Source of the DNA: Flavobacterium psychrophilum
GTDB lineage: Bacteria; Bacteroidota; Bacteroidia; Flavobacteriales; Flavobacteriaceae
DNA: 13,796 nt
Assembly: GCA_945878515.1 (NCBI GenBank)
Contig: CAMCTL010000086.1
Span: forward strand, 1-13,796
Direction of reading: 5' to 3'
The position numbers and the translations under genes were made by a program. Shown in pieces: positions 6,104-13,359 of this stretch (the stretch's first letter is position 1; every line of letters starts with the position of its first letter). The notes beneath the pieces were generated by a model, which was not told the DNA's origin, ran no database searches, and saw nothing but the letters and a program-made list of their open reading frames with translations.

Positions 6104-7378
6104 ATGAAAGAAGATTTTCTCCATTATCTCTGGAAATTCAAGAAATTCGACAGTTTGAATTTAAAAACTTTCAATGGAGAAGAGATTACGATTATCAACG
6201 TCGGACAATATCTAGAACTTGCTGGTCCCGATTTTTTTAACGCTCAGATTGTAATTGGGAATCAAAAATGGGCGGGAAATGTGGAAATCCACTTAAAATC
6301 TTCCGATTGGTATTTGCACCAACACGAAAGAGACGAAGCCTACGAAAATGTGATTCTTCATGTAGTTTGGGAACACGACACCGAAATTTTTAGAAGCAAT
6401 AATACGGAAATTCCTGTTTTGGAACTAAAGAAATATGTTGATTCAGCAACAATACTAAATTATCAATCCTTGATGGCTCAAAAATCTTGGATTTATTGCG
6501 AAAAGCAACTCAAAGACATCAAAAGCTTTACCCTGAAAAATTGGCAAGAACGATTATTTTTCGAACGTTTAGAAAAGAAAGCTAATCCAATTTTCGAGTT
6601 ATTGAAACTTTTAAATAACGATTGGGAATCCGTTTTGTTTTGCCTTTTGGCAAAGAATTTTGGCTTAAATACCAATGGCGAAATCTTTCTGAAAATTGCA
6701 CAATCCATCCCATTTTCAATTGTAAGAAAAGAAAGTTTTGAGGTCGAAAATTTAGAAGCTTTACTCTTTGGGAATGCAGGTTTATTAGATGCTGAAAAAG
6801 AAGATAATTATTTCAAAGATTTAAAATTCAGATATTTTTATTTGCTACACAAATACCAAATAGACAGAAATGTAGCAGAACCCGTTCAGTTTTTTAAACA
6901 TCGACCTGATAATTTCCCTACAATTCGATTATCGCAATTGGCGAATTTATACCACAGTCAGCAAAATTTATTTTCAATAATCAGTACTTCAAAGTCGTTG
7001 AAAAAGATTTATGAATCTTTTGATGTTTCGACTTCCGATTATTGGCAAAATCATTATCAGTTTGACAAAGAAAGCCCTAAGAAAAAGAAAAATTTTACCA
7101 AATCCTTCGTCGATTTGTTGATAATTAACACCATAATTCCGCTACAATTTGCTTATGCAAAAAGTCAAGGAAAAGAAATTTCCGAAGATTTAATACAATT
7201 GATAAATGAGGTTGCACCTGAAAAAAATGCGGTTATGGACAAGTTTAGCTCTTTTGGAATTAAATCCAAAAATGCATTTGAAACCCAATCTTTATTACAA
7301 CTCAAAAATGAATATTGTAACAAAAGCCGCTGCCTTGAATGTGCTATTGGGATGGAATTATTGAAGAATAATGCTTAA
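6104..7378 (+). CDS. DUF2851 family protein
   Basis: A 424-residue protein of the Bacteroidota family DUF2851, whose biochemical function is not known to me. Family hallmarks are in the first 95 residues: FLHYLWKFKKF (5-15), LAGPDFFNAQI (39-49) and NVEIHLKSSDWYLHQH (59-74), followed by ILHVVWEHD (84-92). The acidic/histidine pattern recalls a metal-dependent nuclease-like fold, but that is speculation. The middle is helical, and the C-terminus carries three closely spaced cysteines (Cys405, Cys410, Cys413 in CNKSRCLEC) that could bind a metal. No signal peptide or membrane segment is seen. Its last 8 bases overlap the start of the next gene, so the two are translationally coupled and probably work in the same operon. 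Confidence 0.9.
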   Translation: MKEDFLHYLWKFKKFDSLNLKTFNGEEITIINVGQYLELAGPDFFNAQIVIGNQKWAGNVEIHLKSSDWYLHQHERDEAYENVILHVVWEHDTEIFRSNNTEIPVLELKKYVDSATILNYQSLMAQKSWIYCEKQLKDIKSFTLKNWQERLFFERLEKKANPIFELLKLLNNDWESVLFCLLAKNFGLNTNGEIFLKIAQSIPFSIVRKESFEVENLEALLFGNAGLLDAEKEDNYFKDLKFRYFYLLHKYQIDRNVAEPVQFFKHRPDNFPTIRLSQLANLYHSQQNLFSIISTSKSLKKIYESFDVSTSDYWQNHYQFDKESPKKKKNFTKSFVDLLIINTIIPLQFAYAKSQGKEISEDLIQLINEVAPEKNAVMDKFSSFGIKSKNAFETQSLLQLKNEYCNKSRCLECAIGMELLKNNA

Positions 7379-7628
7379 TTTTGCACAAAACTCCAAAAAA
7401 GTGCGAGCAGTCATACAACTTAAATATTTTTTTGAAAAACACGGATTCCACGTTTCTTCGCGCCTAGCCGATAGACTAGGAATGCGAGCTTCTGATGTTA
7501 GATTGTTTTTTATCTACATCAGTTTTGTAACAGCTGGATTGTGGTTTGGCATATACCTGACGCTGGCTTTTTGGATTCGGTTAAAAGATTTAATTCAAGG
7601 CAAACGCTCATCTGTTTTTGATTTATAG
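7371..7628 (+). CDS. Small PspC-domain-like membrane protein
   Basis: An 85-residue protein. Residues about 30-78 (VSSRLADRLGMRASDVRLFF, then a hydrophobic stretch ending in FWIRLKD) follow the PspC pattern: a short amphipathic segment with a GLAxxLGxxxxxVRLxF-like motif followed by one or two membrane-spanning segments. In enterobacteria PspC senses envelope stress with PspB; here there are no pspA, pspB or pspF neighbours, so only the domain resemblance is claimed. The ATG overlaps the DUF2851 stop by 8 bp (ATGCTTAA), which indicates coupling. It is followed after 22 bp by a strong terminator that ends the operon. Confidence 0.7.
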   Translation: MLNFAQNSKKVRAVIQLKYFFEKHGFHVSSRLADRLGMRASDVRLFFIYISFVTAGLWFGIYLTLAFWIRLKDLIQGKRSSVFDL

Positions 7629-7650
7629 GAAAGGAAGAATTTTAAAATAT

Positions 7651-7693
7651 AAAAAGGGATTATAAAGTGCAAACTACTTTATAATCCCTTTTT
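7651..7693. terminator. Bidirectional intrinsic terminator, perfect 18-bp stem
   Basis: AAAAAGGGATTATAAAGT (7651-7668) is perfectly complementary to ACTTTATAATCCCTTTTT (7676-7693) around a 7-nt loop. The A5 and T5 ends provide a U-tract for transcripts from both strands. It lies between the convergent PspC-like gene (ends 7628) and the permease gene (ends 7710), so it can terminate both. Confidence 0.92.
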
Positions 7694-7709
7694 CTATTTA
7701 ATTTGGAAT

Positions 7710-9188
7710 TTATTTTTCTGGATTATTCAAAACACTGTTTTTCTTGCCATAAATAAAATAAAAAATTACACCCAATGCCATCCAAGCAAAAAGTCTAAGC
7801 CAGTTAGTCCAACCCAGCCCATACATCATTAATGAACAAGAGATTACACCGAGAATCGGAACCAACGGAACCCAAGGAGTTTTAAATTCTCGAACCATAT
7901 TTGGTTCTTTTTTACGTAAAATAATAACAGCTACACAAACCAAAACAAATGCAAATAAAGTACCAATACTTGTCATATCTCCTACTATATCTCCAGGAAC
8001 GAAAGCTGCAAATGTACCAACGATTACCAATATTGCTAGATTTGCTTTATAAGGAGTTTTGTATTTTGGATGTAAATCACTGAAAGATTTTGGCAATAAA
8101 CCGTCTTTTCCCATTGCATAAAACACCCGAGATTGTCCAAGTAACATCACCAATATTACAGATGAAAACCCCGCTAAAATAGCAACAGTTACTAATTGTC
8201 CTAACCATTCATAACCAATCATATATTTCGTGATTGCAAATGCTACTGAAGCTTCTTTTCCTCCAGTTCTAAAGTCTTCAACAGTGGCTACACCAGTGAG
8301 CACATGTCCAAATAAAATGTATAATATGGTACAAATAGCCAAAGAACCTAAAATGCCAATAGGCATATTTCTTTTTGGATTTATCGTTTCTTGTGCAGCT
8401 GTACTTACTGCATCAAAACCAATAAAAGCAAAGAATACTGTTCCTGCAGCTCCTATTATTCCCCAAAATCCGCCAAAAGCGTGTCCAACTCCATGCTCAT
8501 CTGTAAAAATAGATGTCGGCGGGATGTAAGGTGTGTGGTTTGCTGGATTTATAAAATTCCAACCAATAATTATAATCATAATAACAATAGCGACTTTTAC
8601 TACTACTATAATACCGTTTACAAATGCGGATTCTTGTATACCTTTAATTAATAATAAACTAATGGCTACCACAATAAACAATGCTGGAAGATTGATTAGT
8701 CCATGCTCACCTGTTTCTAAATTTGTTTGGAAAGGAGAATGGGAGAGTGAATAGGGTATCGGACTTGTGTGCAACACATTGACAAGTAGATTATTGAGAT
8801 ATTCGCTCCAAGCGATTCCAACCGTTGCAGCTCCGACTGCATATTCTAAAATTAAATCCCAACCAATAATCCAGGCCAAAAACTCGCCCATTGTGGCATA
8901 GGTATAGGTATATGCACTACCTGAAATTGGAATGGAAGAAGAGAGCTCAGCATAGCACAATCCTGCAAGCGCACAACCAATTGCTGCAACTATAAATGCA
9001 AGTGTTACCGATGGACCTGCGCTTTGGGCAGCTGCAGTTGCCGTTCTTACAAATAATCCTGCCCCAATAATGGCTCCAATTCCAAGAGCAATTAAAGTCC
9101 AAGCGGTGAGTGTTCTTTTTAATCCTTTTTCAGATTCGGCGGACTCTGCTATAAGCTGGGCTAATGGTTTTCTTTTCCAAATTGACAT
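7710..9188 (-). CDS. APC-superfamily amino-acid permease (cationic amino-acid transporter type)
   Basis: The protein read from ATG 9188 has 492 residues and about 12 hydrophobic helices. GIGAIIGAGLF (36-46) in the first helix is the glycine-rich, substrate-contacting segment of the APC fold. IGFDAVSTAAQE followed by NPKRNMPIGI is the conserved helix-6/loop pattern of the CAT/YfnA-like branch. That suggests proton-coupled uptake or exchange of amino acids across the inner membrane; the exact substrate cannot be read. Start choice: an in-frame ATG at 9218 would add ten residues (MKIINNKFIY) but falls on the promoter -7 box at 9223-9216, whereas MSIWKRKPLA at 9188 matches the usual beginning of Flavobacterium relatives. 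The gene is monocistronic and shares the 7651-7693 terminator. Confidence 0.92.
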   Translation of the reverse strand: MSIWKRKPLAQLIAESAESEKGLKRTLTAWTLIALGIGAIIGAGLFVRTATAAAQSAGPSVTLAFIVAAIGCALAGLCYAELSSSIPISGSAYTYTYATMGEFLAWIIGWDLILEYAVGAATVGIAWSEYLNNLLVNVLHTSPIPYSLSHSPFQTNLETGEHGLINLPALFIVVAISLLLIKGIQESAFVNGIIVVVKVAIVIMIIIIGWNFINPANHTPYIPPTSIFTDEHGVGHAFGGFWGIIGAAGTVFFAFIGFDAVSTAAQETINPKRNMPIGILGSLAICTILYILFGHVLTGVATVEDFRTGGKEASVAFAITKYMIGYEWLGQLVTVAILAGFSSVILVMLLGQSRVFYAMGKDGLLPKSFSDLHPKYKTPYKANLAILVIVGTFAAFVPGDIVGDMTSIGTLFAFVLVCVAVIILRKKEPNMVREFKTPWVPLVPILGVISCSLMMYGLGWTNWLRLFAWMALGVIFYFIYGKKNSVLNNPEK

Positions 9189-9215
9189 ATAGATAAATTT
9201 ATTATTAATAATTTT

Positions 9216-9223
9216 CAAATATA
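9216..9223 (-). promoter_or_regulatory. -7 promoter box for the amino-acid permease
   Basis: On the minus strand 9223-9216 reads TATATTTG, an exact TAnnTTTG. A TTG at 19 bp is not present. Predicted transcription start is near 9212, leaving a leader of about 24 nt to the ATG at 9188. Confidence 0.5.
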
Positions 9224-9364
9224 TTGTTTTTTTAATGTTAAGAGTACATATAATTGGGTATTTTTTTTATTCGAAGCCTTTTTTGATTTTTGACAATTTC
9301 TTAGTTAAAAAATAGTTGATAATAAAATATTTCCTATTTTTAAACTTTTTAAAATAATTTATGA

Positions 9365-10249
9365 ATGGTTTTAGAAACAATTAAGTCCTTTTTTAACTAC
9401 TCAAGAAGTCAACGGACTGGTCTTTTTATATTGTTTACCACAATTGTAGCACTTCAATTGGCATATTTTTTTGTTGATTTTAGTTCTTTTTCTAAAGATA
9501 CACCCGAAAAAGAAAAATGGATGTCCCTGCAATCCCACATTGATTCTTTGAAGCAAGAAAAGTTGGAATATGTCCCAAAGATTTATCCGTTCAATCCAAA
9601 TTTTATTACAGATTATAAAGGGTATAAGCTCGGAATGTCGGTTCAAGAGATTGATCGATTATTTGCTTTTAGAAAACAGAATAAATATGTTAATTCGGCT
9701 CAAGAATTTCAAGTTGTTACCAAAGTTTCGGATTCTTTGCTGAATGCTATTTCGCCTTATTTTAAATTTCCGGATTGGGTCAAGAACAAGAAGGAATTCA
9801 AAGACTATAAAAAATTTCCCAGCAAGGCTTTTGACAAAAAGGAAAAAATTGTTGTCATAGATATTAATCAAGCTACTCAAGATGATTTAATAAAAATATA
9901 CGGAATTGGTGAGGCAATTTCGATGCGGATTTTGAAATACAAAGAAAGTCTTGGCGGTTTTGTTGCTATGGATCAAATGACTGAAATCTGGGGTTTATCG
10001 CCCGAAGTTATAGAAAAGTTGAATACTCACTTTAAAGTTTCCGCGTCTCCAAACATCAAAAAAATTGACATTAATAATGCCTCAATCAAAGAACTTTCAC
10101 TATTCCCATATTTTAAATATCCGATTTCAAAAAATATTGTCACTTTCCGAAGCATGAATGGAGACATAAAGAATAGTGAAGATTTAACAAAAATTAAAGG
10201 AATGTCTATTGAAAAGGCAAAAATTATAGCCTTATATTTGAATTTTTAA
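9365..10249 (+). CDS. Membrane-anchored helix-hairpin-helix protein (ComEA-like repeats)
   Basis: A 294-residue protein. Residues 19-38 form one membrane-spanning segment after a short basic N-terminus (SRSQRT), so the rest is probably periplasmic. Three ComEA-type helix-hairpin-helix units follow: about 77-133 (NPNFITDYKGYKLGMS...), 166-223 (DINQATQDDLIKIYGIGEAI, then the hairpin to THF) and 235-294 (DINNASIKELSLFPYFKYPI to the end). The second unit has the canonical GIGEAI hairpin; the first and third are more diverged. ComEA-like proteins bind double-stranded DNA during uptake, which is a possibility here, but no competence genes are nearby, and Bacteroidota proteins with this layout are usually annotated only as HhH proteins. 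The next gene begins 18 bp later. Confidence 0.85.
   Translation: MVLETIKSFFNYSRSQRTGLFILFTTIVALQLAYFFVDFSSFSKDTPEKEKWMSLQSHIDSLKQEKLEYVPKIYPFNPNFITDYKGYKLGMSVQEIDRLFAFRKQNKYVNSAQEFQVVTKVSDSLLNAISPYFKFPDWVKNKKEFKDYKKFPSKAFDKKEKIVVIDINQATQDDLIKIYGIGEAISMRILKYKESLGGFVAMDQMTEIWGLSPEVIEKLNTHFKVSASPNIKKIDINNASIKELSLFPYFKYPISKNIVTFRSMNGDIKNSEDLTKIKGMSIEKAKIIALYLNF
10209..10240 (+). promoter_or_regulatory. Possible promoter of the acyl-CoA dehydrogenase gene, inside the HhH gene
   Basis: TTG (10209-10211) is followed after 21 bp by TATATTTG (10233-10240), an exact -7 box. Start would be near 10244, about 24 nt before the dehydrogenase ATG. It lies in the last codons of the HhH gene, so the two genes may be partly uncoupled although only 18 bp apart. 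Confidence 0.45.
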
Positions 10250-10267
10250 AAATCTTACATTTATACA

Positions 10268-11410
10268 ATGAACTTCGATTACAGCGAAACACAAATAATG
10301 ATAGCCGAATCTGCCAGAGATTTTGCTGAAAAATATATTAAACCACATATTATGGAGTGGGATGAAACTCAAAAATTCCCTGTTTCACTGTTCAAAAAAA
10401 TGGGGAAAATGGGTTTTATGGGCGTTTTAGTTCCAGAAGAACTTGGCGGTTCAGGTTTAGGATATCACGAATATATTGCAGTTGTTGAGGAAATTTCAAA
10501 AGTAGATCCATCCATAGGTTTGTCCGTTGCAGCACATAATTCTTTATGCACCAATCATATTCTTAGTTTTGGTAATGATGAGCAAAAGAAAAAATGGATT
10601 CCAAAACTGGCCTCAGGAGAACATCTTGGGGCTTGGGGACTGACCGAACATGGGACAGGTTCTGATGCCGGAGGAATGAATACAACCGCAGTAAAAGATG
10701 GGGATCATTGGATTGTCAACGGCTCCAAAAATTTCATCACTCATGGAATTTCAGGTGATATTGCTGTGGTTATTGTTCGCACAGGAAATAAAGGAGACTC
10801 GAGAGGAATGACTGCTTTTGTGTTTGAGAAAGGGACTCCTGGTTTTACTTCAGGAAAAAAAGCAAATAAATTAGGAATGCGCGCTAGTGAAACTGCCGAA
10901 TTGTTTTTTGATAATTGCCGAATTCCAGATTCTAATAGATTAGGTGATGTGGGTCAAGGGTTTATTCAATCAATGAAAATATTAGACGGTGGAAGAATTT
11001 CCATCGGAGCATTGTCTTTAGGTATTGCAAAAGGGGCCTATGAAGCGTCATTGAAATATTCGAAAGAAAGACATCAATTTGGTAAAGCGATAAGCGAATT
11101 TCAAGCAATAGCGTTTAAATTAGCTGATATGGCAACCGAAATTGAAGCGTCAGAATTGTTATTGCACAAAGCTGCTTTCTTGAAAAATAATGATCGCAGT
11201 ATGACCACGCTCGGGGCAATGAGCAAAATGTACTCGTCCGAAGTTTGTGTTAAAATTTCTAATGATGCTATTCAAATTCACGGTGGTTACGGTTATACAA
11301 AAGATTATCCCGTAGAGAAATTCTTTAGAGATTCGAAATTGTGTACTATTGGAGAAGGAACTACAGAGATTCAGAAATTAGTGATTTCGAGGAATATTTT
11401 AAAAGGATAA
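10268..11410 (+). CDS. Acyl-CoA dehydrogenase (short/branched-chain type)
   Basis: A full-length 380-residue flavoenzyme that introduces the trans-2 double bond into acyl-CoA, passing electrons to electron-transfer flavoprotein. The FAD/substrate signature [13 protein letters not shown] (124-136) is intact, as are GSKNFITHG (152-160), [13 protein letters not shown] (268-280) and [19 protein letters not shown] (337-355). The catalytic base of the SCAD/BCAD group is at Glu363 in [10 protein letters not shown]. This combination suits butyryl-, isobutyryl- or 2-methylbutyryl-CoA-type substrates, but length specificity is not readable. It follows the HhH gene by 18 bp and has its own possible promoter. 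An intrinsic terminator follows at 11425-11460. Confidence 0.95.
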   Translation: MNFDYSETQIMIAESARDFAEKYIKPHIMEWDETQKFPVSLFKKMGKMGFMGVLVPEELGGSGLGYHEYIAVVEEISKVDPSIGLSVAAHNSLCTNHILSFGNDEQKKKWIPKLASGEHLGAWGLTEHGTGSDAGGMNTTAVKDGDHWIVNGSKNFITHGISGDIAVVIVRTGNKGDSRGMTAFVFEKGTPGFTSGKKANKLGMRASETAELFFDNCRIPDSNRLGDVGQGFIQSMKILDGGRISIGALSLGIAKGAYEASLKYSKERHQFGKAISEFQAIAFKLADMATEIEASELLLHKAAFLKNNDRSMTTLGAMSKMYSSEVCVKISNDAIQIHGGYGYTKDYPVEKFFRDSKLCTIGEGTTEIQKLVISRNILKG

Positions 11411-11424
11411 TAGAATATAGAAGG

Positions 11425-11460
11425 AGCCAAGAAGCAAGCGATTGTAACTTGGCTTTTTTT
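11425..11460 (+). terminator. Intrinsic terminator after the acyl-CoA dehydrogenase gene
   Basis: AGCCAAG (11425-11431) pairs with CTTGGCT (11448-11454) across a 16-nt loop and is followed by a run of T (11454-11460). It starts 14 bp after the stop codon. Confidence 0.75.
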
Positions 11461-11541
11461 ATGACAAAAAATAAATTATTTTTTATTGCTATTATATAAG
11501 GATATGAAATGAGCATGACCTAAAATTGGTCGAAATTGAAA

Positions 11542-11667
11542 ATGCTTCGCCAGTTCGCAAGCTCGGGTCATCGAATACCAAGTAAAATATTAGCCGATGA
11601 GATAAATACCAATAAAGATATGCGAATTACTTATGACCGATTAAAAACAATACATATCTACATGTGA
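11542..11667 (+). pseudogene. Possible gene relic or tiny ORF of unknown origin
   Basis: An ATG at 11542 opens 41 codons: MLRQFASSGHRIPSKILADE then INTNKDMRITYDRLKTIHIYM and TGA. The frame is also open upstream to a TAA at 11521-11523. The composition (positively charged, with a helix-like ILADEIN segment) is more protein-like than the AT-rich surroundings, and the first third is richer in G+C than neighbouring spacers. I do not recognise the family. It could be a remnant of a mobile-element or regulatory gene, or chance. Confidence 0.2.
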
Positions 11668-11711
11668 AAATCTAATTTCTTTGTTCTTTTCTCTTTTTTC
11701 TAAAATAAGTA

Positions 11712-11741
11712 TTGGTTATCAAAAATAAATAATTACTTTTG
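11712..11741 (+). promoter_or_regulatory. rpsU promoter (TTG-N19-TACTTTTG)
   Basis: TTG at 11712-11714 and TACTTTTG at 11734-11741 are separated by exactly 19 bp, the full Bacteroidota sigma-ABfr-type consensus. Transcription should begin near 11745, giving a leader of about 26 nt. Confidence 0.8.
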
Positions 11742-11753
11742 CGCCCTTAACGA

Positions 11754-11762
11754 GAGGAGGTG
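11754..11762 (+). promoter_or_regulatory. Perfect Shine-Dalgarno sequence of rpsU
   Basis: GAGGAGGTG contains AGGAGGTG, complementary to the 16S rRNA 3' end CACCUCCU over 8 nt, with 10 nt between AGGAGG and the ATG at 11771. No other gene in the window has such a site. In Bacteroidota the anti-SD is sequestered by bS21, bS18 and bS6, and strong SD sequences on rpsU have been linked to autoregulation (published for Flavobacterium johnsoniae). Confidence 0.85.
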
Positions 11763-11770
11763 TCTATATT

Positions 11771-11968
11771 ATGTTAATTATACCAATTAAAGACGGAGAA
11801 AATATCGATAGAGCATTAAAGCGCTATAAAAGAAAATTTGACAAGACGGGAACTGTTCGTCAACTAAGAGCACGTACTGCATTTATAAAACCATCAGTTA
11901 CCAACAGAGCCAAAATTCAAAAAGCGGCTTATATCCAGAACATGAGAGACAACATAGAGAATAGTTAA
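11771..11968 (+). CDS. rpsU: 30S ribosomal protein bS21
   Basis: A 65-residue basic protein with the bS21 features: MLIIPIKDGENIDRALKRYK at the start (the IDRALKRYKRK helix), then FDKTGTVRQLRAR and a lysine/arginine-rich helix to the end. It sits on the 30S platform near the 3' end of 16S rRNA. In Flavobacterium, bS21 closes over the anti-Shine-Dalgarno; ribosomes lacking it can use SD sequences. The perfect SD upstream is therefore the expected sensor: low bS21 leads to SD-competent ribosomes and more bS21. It is the first gene of the rpsU-xerC-hpf-tRNA-tuf cluster and has its own promoter and a strong terminator. Confidence 0.97.
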   Translation: MLIIPIKDGENIDRALKRYKRKFDKTGTVRQLRARTAFIKPSVTNRAKIQKAAYIQNMRDNIENS

Positions 11969-11990
11969 CTATTTTCTGTTGCAAAAAAGT

Positions 11991-12037
11991 ACCGTTAGTC
12001 ATTAAAGTTTAATACCTTTGATGCTAACGGTTTTTTT
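11991..12037 (+). terminator. rpsU terminator ending flush with the xerC start codon
   Basis: ACCGTTAG (11991-11998) pairs with CTAACGGT (12024-12031), and after a single bulged T, CATTAAAG (12000-12007) pairs with CTTTGATG (12016-12023) with one G-U pair. The loop is 8 nt (12008-12015). Seven T (12031-12037) follow, and the next three bases are the xerC ATG. Confidence 0.85.
12013..12020 (+). promoter_or_regulatory. -7 promoter box for xerC embedded in the rpsU terminator
   Basis: TACCTTTG is an exact TAnnTTTG that spans the loop and 3' arm of the terminator hairpin. Start would be near 12024, leaving only about 14 nt before the xerC ATG. No good TTG is found 19 bp upstream, so strength is uncertain. 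Confidence 0.45.
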
Positions 12038-12934
12038 ATGACTAATAATAAGGACGCATTTAGAGATTATCTACAATTGGAAAAAAAATATTCTCCTCAT
12101 ACCGTAAATGCGTATTTGAATGATGTTACTTTCTTCGAGTCATTCAATAAAAATCAATTCAATCAAGAAAATATAGATCGCGCCAAATACAACCAAATCA
12201 GGTCTTGGATAGTTTCGCTTGTAGATGACAATATTTCGAATGTTTCTGTTAATAGAAAAATGCAGTCTTTGAAAGCGTATTATAAATTTCTTTTAAAGAC
12301 CAAACAAATAGAAGTTAGTCCACTACTAAAACACAAAGCTTTAAAAGCTCCCAAAACGCTTCAAATTCCGTTTTCAGAAAGTGAACTTACTTCAGTTTTG
12401 AATCAACTGCAAAATCCAGTAGGTTTTGAGGAAATACGAGATAAGCTTATTATGGATTTGTTTTACACCACAGGAATTCGGCGAACAGAATTAATTCATT
12501 TGAAAACGGCGAATGTAAATACGTCAAATCACACTATAAAAGTTCTTGGAAAACGAAATAAAGAAAGAATTGTTCCGCTGTTGCCAATTGTAATTCCACA
12601 ATTGATTTTGTTTTTGAAAGAAAGGACATGTTTAGAGACGATTATCGATTCGGACTTTTTTTTTCTCACTAAAAATGGGTTAAAGTTGAATGATTCGTTT
12701 GTATATCGATTAATTAATACATACTTTAGTACTGTCTCTGAAAAAGTAAAGAAAAGTCCACATATATTAAGACATACATTTGCGACTCATCTTTTAAACA
12801 ATGGAGCCGATCTAAATTCAGTTAAGGAATTATTAGGACATTCAAGTTTGGCATCAACGCAAATATACACACATAGTAGTTTATCAGAACTGCAGAAAGT
12901 TTACGATGATGCACATCCAAGAAATCAAAAATAA
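12038..12934 (+). CDS. xerC: Tyrosine recombinase, XerC/XerD type
   Basis: A 298-residue recombinase with the two-domain Xer layout: an N-terminal SAM-like core-binding domain (about 1-100, with [13 protein letters not shown] and [15 protein letters not shown]) and a C-terminal catalytic domain. All catalytic residues are visible: Arg148 (TTGIRRTEL), Lys172 (GKRNKER), His242 and Arg245 ([11 protein letters not shown]), His268 (LLGHSS) and nucleophile Tyr277 (QIYTH). The length is exactly that of chromosome-dimer-resolving Xer proteins, so it is probably a housekeeping XerC acting at dif and not a phage integrase; there is no excisionase or att-like structure near it. Its location between rpsU and hpf is, to my knowledge, common in Flavobacteriaceae. 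The ATG follows a run of seven T without SD, which predicts weak translation. Confidence 0.93.
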   Translation: MTNNKDAFRDYLQLEKKYSPHTVNAYLNDVTFFESFNKNQFNQENIDRAKYNQIRSWIVSLVDDNISNVSVNRKMQSLKAYYKFLLKTKQIEVSPLLKHKALKAPKTLQIPFSESELTSVLNQLQNPVGFEEIRDKLIMDLFYTTGIRRTELIHLKTANVNTSNHTIKVLGKRNKERIVPLLPIVIPQLILFLKERTCLETIIDSDFFFLTKNGLKLNDSFVYRLINTYFSTVSEKVKKSPHILRHTFATHLLNNGADLNSVKELLGHSSLASTQIYTHSSLSELQKVYDDAHPRNQK

Positions 12935-12967
12935 TTTTAAATTTTTAACCATTAAATAATATTGATT

Positions 12968-13270
12968 ATGAAAGTAAATGTTCATGCAGTCAACTTTACA
13001 GTTGACGGAAAGCTGTTAGATTTCGTTCAAGAAAGAATGTCAAAATTAGAAAAGTATTACGACAAAGTAGTATCATCTGACGTTTATTTGAAAGTGGAAA
13101 AGACAAGCGATAAGGAAAATAAAGTAATAGAAATGAAAATTATTGTTCCAGGCGACGATTTTTTGGTCAAAAAGCAATGCAAGACTTTTGAAGAAGCTGT
13201 AGAGCTTGCGTCAGAATCTATGGAACGATTGCTGGTAAAAAGAAAGGAAAAAATCAATACTCATATTTAA
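12968..13270 (+). CDS. hpf: Ribosome hibernation promoting factor, short HPF/RaiA type
   Basis: A 100-residue protein from the ATG at 12968 (a TTG at 12962 is possible but unlikely). MKVNVHAVNFTVDGKLLDFV opens the beta-alpha-beta-beta-beta-alpha fold of the S30AE/RaiA family; the KLEKYYDKV helix, the IIVPGDDFLVKK strand pair and the EEAVELASESMERLL helix follow. It binds the 30S decoding region and helps silence ribosomes in stationary phase. There is no C-terminal dimerisation domain as in long HPF. It follows xerC by 33 bp in the same direction and is probably co-transcribed, placing a hibernation factor beside bS21, tRNAs and elongation factor Tu. Confidence 0.93.
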   Translation: MKVNVHAVNFTVDGKLLDFVQERMSKLEKYYDKVVSSDVYLKVEKTSDKENKVIEMKIIVPGDDFLVKKQCKTFEEAVELASESMERLLVKRKEKINTHI

Positions 13271-13293
13271 TCTAAAATTTCCATAAAATTGTT

Positions 13294-13323
13294 TTGATTA
13301 AAAAACAAAAAGATATACATTTG
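13294..13323 (+). promoter_or_regulatory. Promoter of the tRNA-tuf operon (TTG-N19-TACATTTG)
   Basis: TTG (13294-13296), exactly 19 bp, then TACATTTG (13316-13323): a complete Bacteroidota consensus. Start is predicted near 13327, inside the following hairpin and 33 bp before tRNA-Thr. Confidence 0.8.
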
Positions 13324-13324
13324 C

Positions 13325-13353
13325 AGTCCGTTAGAAATAGCGGACTTTTTTTT
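13325..13353 (+). terminator. Terminator-like hairpin overlapping the tRNA promoter start point
   Basis: AGTCCG (13325-13330) pairs with CGGACT (13341-13346) around a 10-nt loop and runs into eight T (13346-13353). It can end the hpf transcript. Transcripts starting at about 13327 would lack the first bases of the stem and may escape it. Confidence 0.7.
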
Positions 13354-13359
13354 GATATT

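Larger units (their letters stand above)
11411..11770. other. 360-bp spacer before rpsU
   Basis: Contents in order: the dehydrogenase terminator (11425-11460); an AT palindrome (11466-11484); a 42-codon open frame at 11542-11667 with locally higher G+C, which may be a gene relic; a pyrimidine-rich stretch (11668-11700); and the rpsU promoter and ribosome binding site (11712-11762). Confidence 0.6.

Noticed and set aside
7371..7628. Phage-shock operon
   Set aside because: Only a PspC-like domain is present; no pspA, pspB or pspF nearby.
8230..8754. Several plus-strand ORFs rich in Asn, Ile and Thr
   Set aside because: Antisense to the permease helices; composition is what reversed hydrophobic codons give.
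9189..9218. Longer start for the permease
   Set aside because: The ATG falls on the TATATTTG box, and the shorter protein begins at the expected MSIWKRKP.
11466..11484. AAAAAATAA/TTATTTTTT palindrome as a second terminator
   Set aside because: Stem consists only of A-T pairs and it follows a better terminator; likely chance in AT-rich sequence.
12038..12934. Tyrosine recombinase as a mark of a phage or integrative element
   Set aside because: Length, catalytic layout and conserved housekeeping neighbours fit Xer; no att duplication, excisionase or cargo genes, and the tRNAs downstream are intact without a duplicated 3' end.
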